Source: Variovorax sp037204085
GTDB taxonomy: Bacteria; Pseudomonadota; Gammaproteobacteria; Burkholderiales; Burkholderiaceae_C
Direction: 5' to 3'
DNA length: 64,000 bases
Assembly: GCF_037204085.1 (NCBI RefSeq)
Contig: NZ_JBBCBW010000006.1
Span: 124,001-188,000, forward strand
How positions within the stretch are numbered: position 1 is the stretch's first letter; each line of letters begins with the position of its first letter. The notes below the pieces were generated by a model. That model was not told the DNA's origin, made no database searches, and saw only the letters and a list, made by a program, of their open reading frames with translations. Position numbers and translations under genes: made by a program. Shown here one piece after another: positions 51,609-59,418 of this stretch.

Positions 51609-52621
51609 CTTCCAGACTCAAGACCTTCGCCGCCGTGCTCGCGTTGGCGTCCTCCGCATTCGCGGGCAGCAACGCCTTTGCACAGGGCACCACGCTGCTG
51701 AACGCCTCGTACGACGTGGCGCGCGAGTTCTACAAGGACTACAACGCGGCGTTCGTGGCCCATTACAAGAAGGCCACGGGCAAGGACGTGAAGATCGACC
51801 AGTCGCATGGCGGCTCCAGTGCGCAGGCGCGCGCTGTGGCCGACGGCCTCGATGCCGATGTGGTGACCATGAACACCTCCACCGACATCGACTTTCTGGC
51901 CAACACCGGCGTGGTCGCGAAAGACTGGAACAAGCAATTCCCCGAAAACGCATCGCCGACCACCTCGACCATGCTGTTCCTGGTGCGCAACGGCAATCCC
52001 AAGGGCATCAAGGACTGGGAAGACCTGGTCAAGCCGGGCGTGCAGGTCGTCATCGTCAACCCCAAGACGGGCGGCAACGGGCGCTATGCCTACCTTGCGG
52101 CCTGGGGCTACGTGAAGAAGAAGGGCGGCACCGACGCCCAGGCGGCCGAGTTCGTGGGCAAGCTGTTCAAGAACGTGCCGGTGCTGGCACGCGGCGGCCG
52201 CGACGCGACCACCGCTTTCCTGCAGCGCAACATCGGCGACGCGCTGATCACCTTCGAATCCGAAGTGGTGTCGATCGACCGCGAGTTCGGCACGGGCAAG
52301 GTCGACTCGGTCTACCCGTCGATCAGCATCGTGGCCGAGAACCCGGTGGCACTGGTCGAGCGCACGACCAAGAAGAAGGGCACCGGCGAGCTCGCCAAGG
52401 CCTATCTCGACTGGCTCTATTCCGAAGAGGCGCAGGAAATTGCGGCCAAGCATGCGCTGCGCCCGCGTTCGCAAGCCGTGCTGAAGAAGCACGCCGCCAC
52501 GTTCAAGCCGCTGCAGCTGTTCACGGTGCAAGAGCTTTTTGGCAGCCTTGGCGATGCACAGAAGGTGCACTTCAACGACGGCGGCCAGTTCGACAAGCTC
52601 TACACCCCTGGCGCAAAGTAA
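51605..52621 (+). CDS. sbp: Sulfate-binding periplasmic protein (second copy)
   Basis: Periplasmic sulfate/thiosulfate receptor, 338 residues. The signal peptide (FAAVLALASSAFAGSNAFA) is cleaved before QGTTLLNASYDVAREFYKDYN. SHGGSSAQARAV and DADVVTMNTSTDIDF form the ligand region. It shares motifs with the first copy at 34917. Directly followed by the CysT permease (TAA then ATG). Confidence 0.94.
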   Translation: MTSRLKTFAAVLALASSAFAGSNAFAQGTTLLNASYDVAREFYKDYNAAFVAHYKKATGKDVKIDQSHGGSSAQARAVADGLDADVVTMNTSTDIDFLANTGVVAKDWNKQFPENASPTTSTMLFLVRNGNPKGIKDWEDLVKPGVQVVIVNPKTGGNGRYAYLAAWGYVKKKGGTDAQAAEFVGKLFKNVPVLARGGRDATTAFLQRNIGDALITFESEVVSIDREFGTGKVDSVYPSISIVAENPVALVERTTKKKGTGELAKAYLDWLYSEEAQEIAAKHALRPRSQAVLKKHAATFKPLQLFTVQELFGSLGDAQKVHFNDGGQFDKLYTPGAK

Positions 52622-53509
52622 ATGAGCGGCGCTGTTTCTTCGGCGCTCCCGTCCGCGGGAGCGCCGCTTTCGCATGTGAACCGGGCAGGGGGCTCCAGGC
52701 GGGTGCTGCCGGGCTTTCACATCACGCTCGGCTTTTCGATTTTCTATCTCTGCCTGATTGTTCTGATCCCGCTGTCGGCACTGGTCTTCAAGACCTTCAC
52801 GCTGAGCTGGGAGCAGTTCTGGGTGGCCGTGACCGCGCCGCGTGTCATGGCCTCTTACCGGCTCACGTTCGGCGCATCGCTGCTTGCAGCCATGGTGAAT
52901 GCGGTGTTCGGCCTGCTGGTGGCCTGGGTGCTGGTGCGCTACAAGTTTCCGGGCAAGCGCATCGTCGATGCGCTGGTCGACTTGCCTTTTGCGCTGCCCA
53001 CGGCGGTGGCCGGCATCTCGCTGACCGCGCTGCTCGCGGGCAACGGCTGGATCGGCCAGCTGCTCGAGCCGCACGGCATCAAGCTCGCGTTCACGCCGGC
53101 CGGCATCGTGATTGCGCTGATCTTCATCGGGCTGCCCTTCGTGGTGCGCACCGTGCAGCCGGTGCTCGAAGACGCCGAGAAAGAGCTTGAAGAAGCAGCC
53201 ACCTCGCTCGGCGCGACACGCCTTCAGACTTTCACGAAAGTGATCTTCCCGTCGATTGCGCCCGCGCTGTTCACGGGCTTTGCGATGGCTTTCGCGCGGG
53301 CCATCGGCGAATACGGCTCGGTGATTTTCATCGCCGGCAACATGCCGATGATCTCGGAAATCACGCCGCTCATCATCATCGGCAAGCTGGAGCAATACGA
53401 CTTCGCCGGCGCAACCGCGGTCGCGCTCGTGATGCTGGTGATTTCGTTCATCCTGCTGCTCGTCATCAACGGCTTGCAAGCCTGGCAGCGCCGCCGCGCA
53501 GGAGCTTGA
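52622..53509 (+). CDS. cysT: Sulfate ABC transporter permease CysT
   Basis: Inner-membrane channel subunit for sulfate/thiosulfate import, 295 residues, multi-helix. The EAA loop ELEEAATSLGATRLQTFTKVIFPSIAPAL contacts CysA. LVDLPFALPTAVAGI and FARAIGEYGSVIFIAGNMP are diagnostic of CysT. Starts immediately after the sbp stop. Confidence 0.95.
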   Translation: MSGAVSSALPSAGAPLSHVNRAGGSRRVLPGFHITLGFSIFYLCLIVLIPLSALVFKTFTLSWEQFWVAVTAPRVMASYRLTFGASLLAAMVNAVFGLLVAWVLVRYKFPGKRIVDALVDLPFALPTAVAGISLTALLAGNGWIGQLLEPHGIKLAFTPAGIVIALIFIGLPFVVRTVQPVLEDAEKELEEAATSLGATRLQTFTKVIFPSIAPALFTGFAMAFARAIGEYGSVIFIAGNMPMISEITPLIIIGKLEQYDFAGATAVALVMLVISFILLLVINGLQAWQRRRAGA

Positions 53510-53510
53510 G

Positions 53511-54404
53511 ATGAGCGCCCCTTCCAAAATCATTCGCCGCGCGCAGGCCGGCACCACCGAGTCGCCTTGGGTGCGATGGCTTTTGATCGGCCTTGCGCTC
53601 GCGTTCATGTTCCTGTTCCTGGTGCTGCCGCTCGCGGCCGTGGCGACCGAGGCCTTGCGTAAGGGCCTTGGCGCCTACCTCGAAGCGCTGAAGGAGCCCG
53701 ACGCCTGGAGCGCGATTCGCCTCACGCTGATCACGGCCGCCATTTCGGTGCCGCTGAACCTGGTGTTCGGCGTTGCCGCGGCGTGGGCCATTGCCAAGTT
53801 CGAATTCCGCGGCAAGGCCTTTCTGACCACGCTGGTCGATCTGCCGTTTGCGGTGTCGCCGGTGGTGGCGGGCCTGATCTACGTGCTGGTGTTCGGCGCG
53901 CAAGGCTGGTTCGGCCCATGGCTTGCGGAACACGACATCAAGATCATCTTCGCGGTGCCCGGCATCGTGCTTGCGACGGTGTTCGTGACCTTTCCGTTCA
54001 TTGCGCGTGAACTCGTGCCGCTGATGCAGGCGCAGGGCACCGACGAAGAGCAGGCCGCCATCGTGCTGGGCGCGACCGGCTGGCAGACCTTCTGGCGCGT
54101 GACGCTGCCCAACATCAAGTGGGGGCTGCTGTACGGCGTGATTCTTTGCAACGCACGCGCCATGGGCGAGTTTGGCGCGGTGTCGGTGGTGTCCGGCCAC
54201 ATCCGCGGGCAGACCAACACCATGCCGCTGCATGTGGAAGTGCTCTACAACGAGTACCAGTCTGTGGCTGCGTTTGCCGTGGCCTCGCTTCTGGCCATCC
54301 TGGCGCTGGTCACACTGGTGATCAAGTCGGTCATCGAATGGCGCCACGAGCGCGAAATGAAAGCCATCGCCGAGCTGCCGCCGGAACGTCCCACGCAAGC
54401 TTGA
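53511..54404 (+). CDS. cysW: Sulfate ABC transporter permease CysW
   Basis: Second sulfate permease, 297 residues. The EAA loop is in EEQAAIVLGATGWQTFWRVTLPNIKWGL; ARAMGEFGAVSVVSGHIRGQTNTMPLHVE is the CysW signature. One base separates it from cysT. Pairs with CysT to form the channel. Confidence 0.95.
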   Translation: MSAPSKIIRRAQAGTTESPWVRWLLIGLALAFMFLFLVLPLAAVATEALRKGLGAYLEALKEPDAWSAIRLTLITAAISVPLNLVFGVAAAWAIAKFEFRGKAFLTTLVDLPFAVSPVVAGLIYVLVFGAQGWFGPWLAEHDIKIIFAVPGIVLATVFVTFPFIARELVPLMQAQGTDEEQAAIVLGATGWQTFWRVTLPNIKWGLLYGVILCNARAMGEFGAVSVVSGHIRGQTNTMPLHVEVLYNEYQSVAAFAVASLLAILALVTLVIKSVIEWRHEREMKAIAELPPERPTQA

Positions 54405-54439
54405 AAAGTCCCGCGGTGAGGGGAGAACCCTCACCCCGA

Positions 54440-54461
54440 CCCTCTCCCCAAGGGGAGAGGG
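54440..54461 (+). repeat. Intercistronic hairpin repeat between cysW and cysA
   Basis: CCCTCTCCCC-AA-GGGGAGAGGG is a perfect inverted repeat in the 89-bp gap, within a CTCACCCCGACC-type sequence seen between genes in many beta- and gammaproteobacteria (my recollection). No T-tract follows, so it more likely modulates mRNA stability than terminates transcription. Confidence 0.55.
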
Positions 54462-54493
54462 AGTCATCAGAAGAAGGCAGAGGAAGAGATTCC

Positions 54494-55591
54494 ATGAGCA
54501 TCGAAATCCGCAACATCAGCAAGCAGTTCGGCGACTTCCGGGCGTTGAACAACGTGAACCTCGATGTCGAATCGGGCGAACTCGTCGCACTGCTCGGCCC
54601 GTCAGGCTGCGGCAAGACCACGCTGCTGCGCATCATCGCGGGGCTGGAAACGTCCGATACCGGCAGCATTCTTTTTTCGGGCGAAGACACCACCGACGTG
54701 CATGTGCGCGAACGCCAGGTGGGCTTCGTGTTTCAGCACTACGCGCTGTTCCGCCACATGACGGTGTTCGAGAACGTGGCTTTCGGACTGCGCGTGAAGC
54801 CGCGCAAGGAGCGCCCGAGCGAAACGCAGATCAAGCAGAAGGTGACCGACCTGCTCAAGCTGGTGCAGCTCGACTGGCTGGCCGACCGCTATCCGTCGCA
54901 GCTCTCGGGCGGCCAGCGGCAGCGCATTGCGCTGGCCCGGGCGCTCGCAGTCGAACCCAAGGTGCTGCTGCTCGACGAGCCCTTCGGCGCGCTCGACGCC
55001 AAGGTGCGCAAGGAGCTGCGCCGCTGGCTGCGCCGGCTGCACGACGAGCTGCACGTCACGTCGATCTTCGTCACGCACGACCAGGAAGAAGCGCTCGAAG
55101 TGGCCGACCGCGTGGTGGTCATCAACAAGGGGCGGATCGAGCAGGTCGGTTCGCCGCAAGAAGTGTGGGACCAGCCCGCAAGCCCCTTCGTCTACGGCTT
55201 CTTGGGCGACGTGAACCTGTTCCATGGCCGGGCCGACAACGGCGCAGTGCAGCTGGACGGCATGCGCCTGGATTCGCCCGAGCACAGCGGCGCGCGCGAC
55301 GCCAAGGCCATGGCCTATGTGCGCCCGCATGACCTGACCGTGGAGCGCTACACCGCCGGTGCCACCGGCATCGTGGCGACCTTGTCGCGTGCCATCGTGG
55401 TCGGCCCCATCGCTCGGCTGGAACTTGAGCCCACCGAAACGAATCCAGATAATCCGGGCTCCGGAACCATCATCGAAGCGCAAATCCCTGCGCAACAGTT
55501 CCGTGAACTGGGCTTGAACGAGGGCGACACAGTGGTCGCCACGCCGCGCAAGGCCCGGGTGTTCGTAGAAGAAGATTGGGTTTCCCCTTGA
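54494..55591 (+). CDS. cysA: Sulfate ABC transporter ATP-binding protein
   Basis: ATPase of the sulfate importer, 365 residues. Walker A GPSGCGKT at 35-42, Q-loop VFQHYALF, signature LSGGQRQRIALARALA near 137, Walker B LLLDEPFGALD and switch VTHDQEEAL are all present. The C-terminal third is a TOBE-like regulatory domain. ATG at 54494 follows the hairpin. Its stop TGA overlaps the dsbB start. Confidence 0.95.
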   Translation: MSIEIRNISKQFGDFRALNNVNLDVESGELVALLGPSGCGKTTLLRIIAGLETSDTGSILFSGEDTTDVHVRERQVGFVFQHYALFRHMTVFENVAFGLRVKPRKERPSETQIKQKVTDLLKLVQLDWLADRYPSQLSGGQRQRIALARALAVEPKVLLLDEPFGALDAKVRKELRRWLRRLHDELHVTSIFVTHDQEEALEVADRVVVINKGRIEQVGSPQEVWDQPASPFVYGFLGDVNLFHGRADNGAVQLDGMRLDSPEHSGARDAKAMAYVRPHDLTVERYTAGATGIVATLSRAIVVGPIARLELEPTETNPDNPGSGTIIEAQIPAQQFRELGLNEGDTVVATPRKARVFVEEDWVSP

Positions 55592-56094
55592 TCGATTGGT
55601 ACTTCGGCGCGCCGCGCCGTGCGTATGGGCTGATTTGCCTGGCCTGTGTTCTCATGCTGGCCTTCGGGCTCTATCTGCAGCATGTGGTGGGCCTGGAGCC
55701 GTGCCCGATGTGCATCGTGCAGCGGTATGCCCTGGTTCTGGTGGCGCTCTTTACCGGGCTGGCAGCCGTGTTCCGCAGCCGCGGCTTGCAGGTGGCGGGT
55801 GGGGTGCTGGCATTGGTGTCGGCCATCGGCGGTGCCTACACGGCCGCCGCACAGAGTTGGCTGCAGTGGTATCCGCCCGAGGTCGTCTCGTGCGGACGCG
55901 ACCTGTACGGAATGATCGAGACTTTCCCGCTCAAGCGGGCGCTGCCGATGATCTTCCGCGGCGGCGGCGATTGCTCGAAGATCGACTGGTCGCTGTTCGG
56001 GCTGACGCTGGCGAACTGGTCGTTCGTCGCCTTCTTCGTTCTTGCAGTTCTGCTGCTTGTGCTGATCTTCCGCAAGCGCCCAGTGGCGCGTTGA
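55588..56094 (+). CDS. dsbB: Disulfide bond formation protein B
   Basis: Inner-membrane quinone reductase that reoxidises DsbA, 168 residues and four membrane helices. Redox pairs: CPMC at residues 39-42, and the second loop pair in VVSCGRDL and GGDCSK. A TTG at 55588 overlaps the cysA stop as TTGA, giving coupled translation; an in-frame TTG twelve bases upstream is the alternative. Position after sulfate transport genes ties cysteine supply to disulfide formation, perhaps accidentally. Confidence 0.92.
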   Translation: MIDWYFGAPRRAYGLICLACVLMLAFGLYLQHVVGLEPCPMCIVQRYALVLVALFTGLAAVFRSRGLQVAGGVLALVSAIGGAYTAAAQSWLQWYPPEVVSCGRDLYGMIETFPLKRALPMIFRGGGDCSKIDWSLFGLTLANWSFVAFFVLAVLLLVLIFRKRPVAR

Positions 56095-56102
56095 ACTGCC
56101 GC

Positions 56103-56795
56103 CTAGAGCGGCAAAGTGTCGAAAGCCGCGTAGGCGGTGGCAAGCCACGACTTCACGCGCTGGCGTTCCAGCAGGCCCAGCGCGTGCGGCCCTTCGCGGT
56201 CGTTCACGGCCTTCCAGAAGCTGGTGTTCTGCGCATCGATCTTGCGCATGCTCGCCTCGTGCAGGCGCGGCAGCGTGATCACGCGGGCGCCGTTCGCGGT
56301 CGCCTTGGAGAGCGATTGCGACGCGAGCAGCATGCCAAAGTCGCTGCCGCGGCCGTAGTTCTGCACCACGATGTAGTTGGGCCGGTTGCCGAAGGTGTCG
56401 ATCAGCGTGCCGAGCAGGTCGGTGGAGTCCTTGCCGTCGTCCAGCACATGCCAGAAGTTGACGGCCACGCCCAATTCGACGAACACGTCGAACAGATCCG
56501 ATTCCTTGATCCAGCGCGATAGCGGCGCCAGTGTCTGGGCGGCCAAGTCGACGATGACGCTTTGCTGCGGATTGGTTTCGAAACCGTTCACCACGGTGTC
56601 GAGCCCCTCGAAGCTGTCGACCACGATGGGCGACGCAAAGCCTTCGTAGAAGCGGGTGAACGAGCTGTGCGAGCGGTCGGTGTCAAAGCCCGTGAAAGGC
56701 CGGCTGTGGTCGATGAAGTACTGCGCCAGCACGCGCGCGGTAACCGACTTGCCGACACCGCCTTTTTCGCCGCCGATGAAATTGATGGAGCTCAT
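56103..56795 (-). CDS. ParA-like P-loop ATPase (orphan)
   Basis: Cytoplasmic ATPase of 230 residues with a deviant Walker A, GEKGGVGKSVTA, at residues 9-20, as in ParA/MinD/CooC proteins. DLAAQT occupies the switch position, where classical ParA proteins have D-x-PP, so it differs from them. No ParB gene or parS-like repeat is near, so it is not a standard partition system. It is transcribed in the same direction as hipBA, 75 bases downstream of hipA. Relatives act in plasmid mobilisation, protein positioning or metal cluster assembly; function open. Confidence 0.75.
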   Translation of the reverse strand: MSSINFIGGEKGGVGKSVTARVLAQYFIDHSRPFTGFDTDRSHSSFTRFYEGFASPIVVDSFEGLDTVVNGFETNPQQSVIVDLAAQTLAPLSRWIKESDLFDVFVELGVAVNFWHVLDDGKDSTDLLGTLIDTFGNRPNYIVVQNYGRGSDFGMLLASQSLSKATANGARVITLPRLHEASMRKIDAQNTSFWKAVNDREGPHALGLLERQRVKSWLATAYAAFDTLPL

Positions 56796-56870
56796 GAGTT
56801 GCTGCTGCCTCGAATGGGTTGAGGAGTGAAGGGCTGATTCATTCTAGGGGCGTGTTTTCCTTTCTTTTTC

Positions 56871-58169
56871 TCATTTGCCGCGCTTCGCCATCCCTTGCAG
56901 CAAGGGGTGTGCCTGCAAGCGCTGCTGCAGCCGCTTTTTCCACGGCGCAGGCAGCGTCGATGCATCGATCATTGCGGGCCATTGGCTGCGCGCGAGCCGC
57001 GCGGTATCTGCAATGACGCGTCGGACCAGCGGCTCGTGCAGCCCGGTCGAGAAGCAGAAGGCGCGTATGTTGGCGGGCGTGAACAATGCCGTGCGTTTGG
57101 GTGCGGCACCTCCGCCCGCCGCTGGCAGAAGAGGCAAGGCATGGCCGTCGACGCCCTGGAGCGCGGCATACGCCACGATGTCGTAGGCCGGCGCCAGCCG
57201 CGGCGCGATACCGTCCGGATAGATCACGCCTAAATTCTTCAGGTGTGCATCGGGGTTGCCGAGCAGGTCGTTCACCGCCAGGCGCCGCACGAGTTCGAGC
57301 ACCGCCTCTTCGCCCATCGAAGGAAAGGCGCGCATGGCAAGCGCCATGTCGAGGTAGCTGGCGCTGTACTTGTGCATCGGGTCGACCGCGAGCACCTGCG
57401 CAAAATCTTCGAAATGAATGCGGCGCGCGCCCTCACGGTCGAAGCGCGTGACCGCGAGGAAATCAGGCTCGTCGGGCAACGCGTAGCTGTGTTCGGCCGC
57501 AATGGCGGAGAGCGGTGCCAGTTCGGCATGGCAGACCTCGACACCGGCCGCGCCCGCCATTTGGAGCGAAAGCATTTCGAGCTGCGGCATGTGCGGACGG
57601 CCGGCCATGGGCAGCTTGGCGATCACGCGGGTGCTTGCCCCGGCACGCGTGCGGGCCACGTAGCGGCCGCCCTGGCGGCGCAGGCCGAGCTTGGGCTGCA
57701 CACCCGACACTGAAATGCCCTGCGGCATGGGCAACTCGACCACCGACATCTCGAGCGCATCCTGGTCCTGCGTGATGAGCCGCTGCAGCGTTCCGCGGTC
57801 GACCGAGACCGGCCGGGCGCTCACAGCGCCGGGGAGGTCGCCCCCGCAAGCCGCGAGGAGCTCGAAATGGTCGTTTTCGCGGCAGCCGCGCAACTGCGCG
57901 ATATGGCTGCGCAGAACGCCTTCGGGCAAGAGGTTCTGAAAGAAGCGCGGAAGCTGGCCACCCTGTGCATTGAAGAGCGGGTTCTTCACGTCGCTCCACA
58001 GTGCCGCCTGGGTGGCTGGATCGCTTGCCACCATTGAAAGCGACAGCACTTCAGCCGGCGGAGCGGCCACCAGTTCGGGTTCCGCCACGAAGCGGCACAG
58101 GTCGGCGTATTGAAAGAGCTTGCCGAAGCGCCGCGAGCCTAGCGAAATTTCAAGGATCTTGACGTTCAT
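56871..58169 (-). CDS. hipA: HipA-family serine/threonine kinase toxin
   Basis: Toxin kinase of a type II toxin-antitoxin pair; 432 residues. The catalytic loop NDLLGNPDAHLKN (near residues 297-309) and the metal-binding APAYDIVAYA are intact, so the kinase should be active. The N-terminal domain (LFQYADLCRFVAEPEL) and the LPRFFQNLLPEG segment are typical of HipA. It overlaps hipB by four bases (ATGA). E. coli HipA phosphorylates glutamyl-tRNA synthetase; whether this enzyme does is unknown. Confidence 0.92.
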   Translation of the reverse strand: MNVKILEISLGSRRFGKLFQYADLCRFVAEPELVAAPPAEVLSLSMVASDPATQAALWSDVKNPLFNAQGGQLPRFFQNLLPEGVLRSHIAQLRGCRENDHFELLAACGGDLPGAVSARPVSVDRGTLQRLITQDQDALEMSVVELPMPQGISVSGVQPKLGLRRQGGRYVARTRAGASTRVIAKLPMAGRPHMPQLEMLSLQMAGAAGVEVCHAELAPLSAIAAEHSYALPDEPDFLAVTRFDREGARRIHFEDFAQVLAVDPMHKYSASYLDMALAMRAFPSMGEEAVLELVRRLAVNDLLGNPDAHLKNLGVIYPDGIAPRLAPAYDIVAYAALQGVDGHALPLLPAAGGGAAPKRTALFTPANIRAFCFSTGLHEPLVRRVIADTARLARSQWPAMIDASTLPAPWKKRLQQRLQAHPLLQGMAKRGK

Positions 58170-58486
58170 GGCGAACGGCGCCGCTTGTTGGCGTATGGCG
58201 GCGGGGAGGGCGCCTGCGCGATGGCGTGGCCCACGCGGGTGGCGACCGGGCGGTAGCCGTCATCGGTGGCCGTGCTCTCGCCGAAGCCCTTGGGCGCAAG
58301 CTGCAGTTCGAGGCCGATGGCGTCGACCAGAGCCAGCAGCGAAGACAGCTGTGGATTGCCCTTGAGACTCAGCGCGTTTCGCACCGAGCGCTCGGTCAGG
58401 CCGGAGCGTTGCGCGATATCTGCGTTGGAGAGACCCGCGGCATCGCGGCGGGCGGTGAGAGCGGCGATGAGTTCCTGTTTGATCAC
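58166..58486 (-). CDS. hipB: HipB-family antitoxin (XRE helix-turn-helix)
   Basis: Antitoxin and operon repressor, 106 residues. The Cro/CI helix-turn-helix is SNADIAQRSGLTERSVRNALSL (residues 20-41), followed by PQLSSLLALVDAIGLELQLAP, the dimerisation helix pattern of HipB. Start is GTG at 58486. The C-terminus (ANKRRRSP) is basic and probably disordered, usual for an antitoxin degraded by proteases. Two matching palindromes lie directly upstream. Confidence 0.92.
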   Translation of the reverse strand: MIKQELIAALTARRDAAGLSNADIAQRSGLTERSVRNALSLKGNPQLSSLLALVDAIGLELQLAPKGFGESTATDDGYRPVATRVGHAIAQAPSPPPYANKRRRSP

Positions 58487-58529
58487 GGAAACATATTACC
58501 GCAAGCTGATGTTTGGGAAATATATTTCC
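58487..58529 (-). promoter_or_regulatory. Two HipB operator candidates
   Basis: GGAAACATATTACC at 58487-58500 and the perfect 14-bp palindrome GGAAATATATTTCC at 58516-58529 share the pattern GGAAAyATATTwCC and are 29 bp apart centre to centre. The first abuts the hipB start codon, so HipB binding there would block the operon, as in the multi-operator E. coli hipBA promoter. Confidence 0.7.
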
Positions 58530-58546
58530 GAGATGTGCCTATTGCC

Positions 58547-59305
58547 TTATCGGGGAATCAAGGTGAAGAAGGGCATGATCACGCCCATGATCCAGTTCTG
58601 TCCGAAGTCGAGCGCCGCGCGGCGGTATTTCTCGTCGGCCTGGGCGGCGAGCAGGTCGAGCCGCGCCACCACCTTCGACAGCTCACGGTCGGCCACGAGG
58701 TTGCGCCCACGCTCGCTGATTTCGGTGGCCAGCAGCAAGGGCTGGCCGTCAGGTCCGGTCTTCGAGGAGATCAGCCACAGCGATATTTCGAAGTTGCGCG
58801 CGGCGCGGTAGCTGTTTTCGGCATTGACGCCATCCAGCATGGTCTGGTCCCAGGTGTCGCCATTGGCTTGCTTGAGCATGGACGCCCAGCCAACGACCAA
58901 GGCTGCAACCCGGTCGCCCTGGTACCCCTGCGGGCTGGTGTCGAAGGCCAGGCGTATGGCGTCGATGCCGGTGGCGCCACGCAGCTCGGGCAGGGCGGGG
59001 CCTGTCAGCACCGCGTCCCAGGCGCGCTGGGTGGCCGCTTCGATGCTTGCCGCCGATTTGCGCCATTCGCGCGGGTTGCGCCGGTACAGCGTGGTTTGCA
59101 CGCGCCGGATCGATTGCAGGTTGTCGCGCAAGGAAAGATTGGCAATGCGGTTGGCGCTCGATTGCAACCATTCCTGGTTGGCATAAGGTTCGGCGCGCTC
59201 GGTGGAACGGGTGGCCGCGCAACCGCCAAGGCCCAGCAGTGCAGCTGCGCCGGCAAGCAGGTAGCCGCGGCGCGCGGTGAAGGGTGAAACCAGGGAATCG
59301 CTCAT
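58547..59305 (-). CDS. Conserved lipoprotein of unknown function
   Basis: Predicted lipoprotein of 252 residues. The signal sequence has a hydrophobic stretch and a lipobox LLGLGGC (Cys29), just preceding AATRSTERAEPYA. The body is helical and soluble with no recognised catalytic motif; a late RAALDFGQNWIMGVIMPFF hydrophobic segment could be a membrane helix. I do not recognise a family. Located between hipBA and the divergent smc gene. Confidence 0.75.
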   Translation of the reverse strand: MSDSLVSPFTARRGYLLAGAAALLGLGGCAATRSTERAEPYANQEWLQSSANRIANLSLRDNLQSIRRVQTTLYRRNPREWRKSAASIEAATQRAWDAVLTGPALPELRGATGIDAIRLAFDTSPQGYQGDRVAALVVGWASMLKQANGDTWDQTMLDGVNAENSYRAARNFEISLWLISSKTGPDGQPLLLATEISERGRNLVADRELSKVVARLDLLAAQADEKYRRAALDFGQNWIMGVIMPFFTLIPR

Positions 59306-59418
59306 GCCCTGACGTTATCATCCACAGCTGGGGCGGCGGCCTGCTTCAAGCGGCAGGCCCGTGCAATTTTCCTTACAAATCAATACCTTGGCGCTATGCC
59401 AAGGCAGGCCGACAAGTC
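59306..59418 (+). promoter_or_regulatory. smc leader with two hairpins
   Basis: In the 113 bases before smc, GGCCTGC (59338-59344) and GCAGGCC (59353-59359) form one inverted repeat, and CCTTGGC-GCTAT-GCCAAGG at 59386-59404 another. The second overlaps the AAGGCAGG that would serve as ribosome site for the GTG start, so it may reduce translation initiation. Confidence 0.45.

Noticed and set aside
49421..53608. Open frame of almost 1400 codons on the minus strand
   Set aside because: It runs antisense through the LysR, peroxiredoxin, hydrolase, sbp and cysT genes. High GC at third positions removes stop codons on the opposite strand. The translation is His/Arg/Gln-rich without any family motif.
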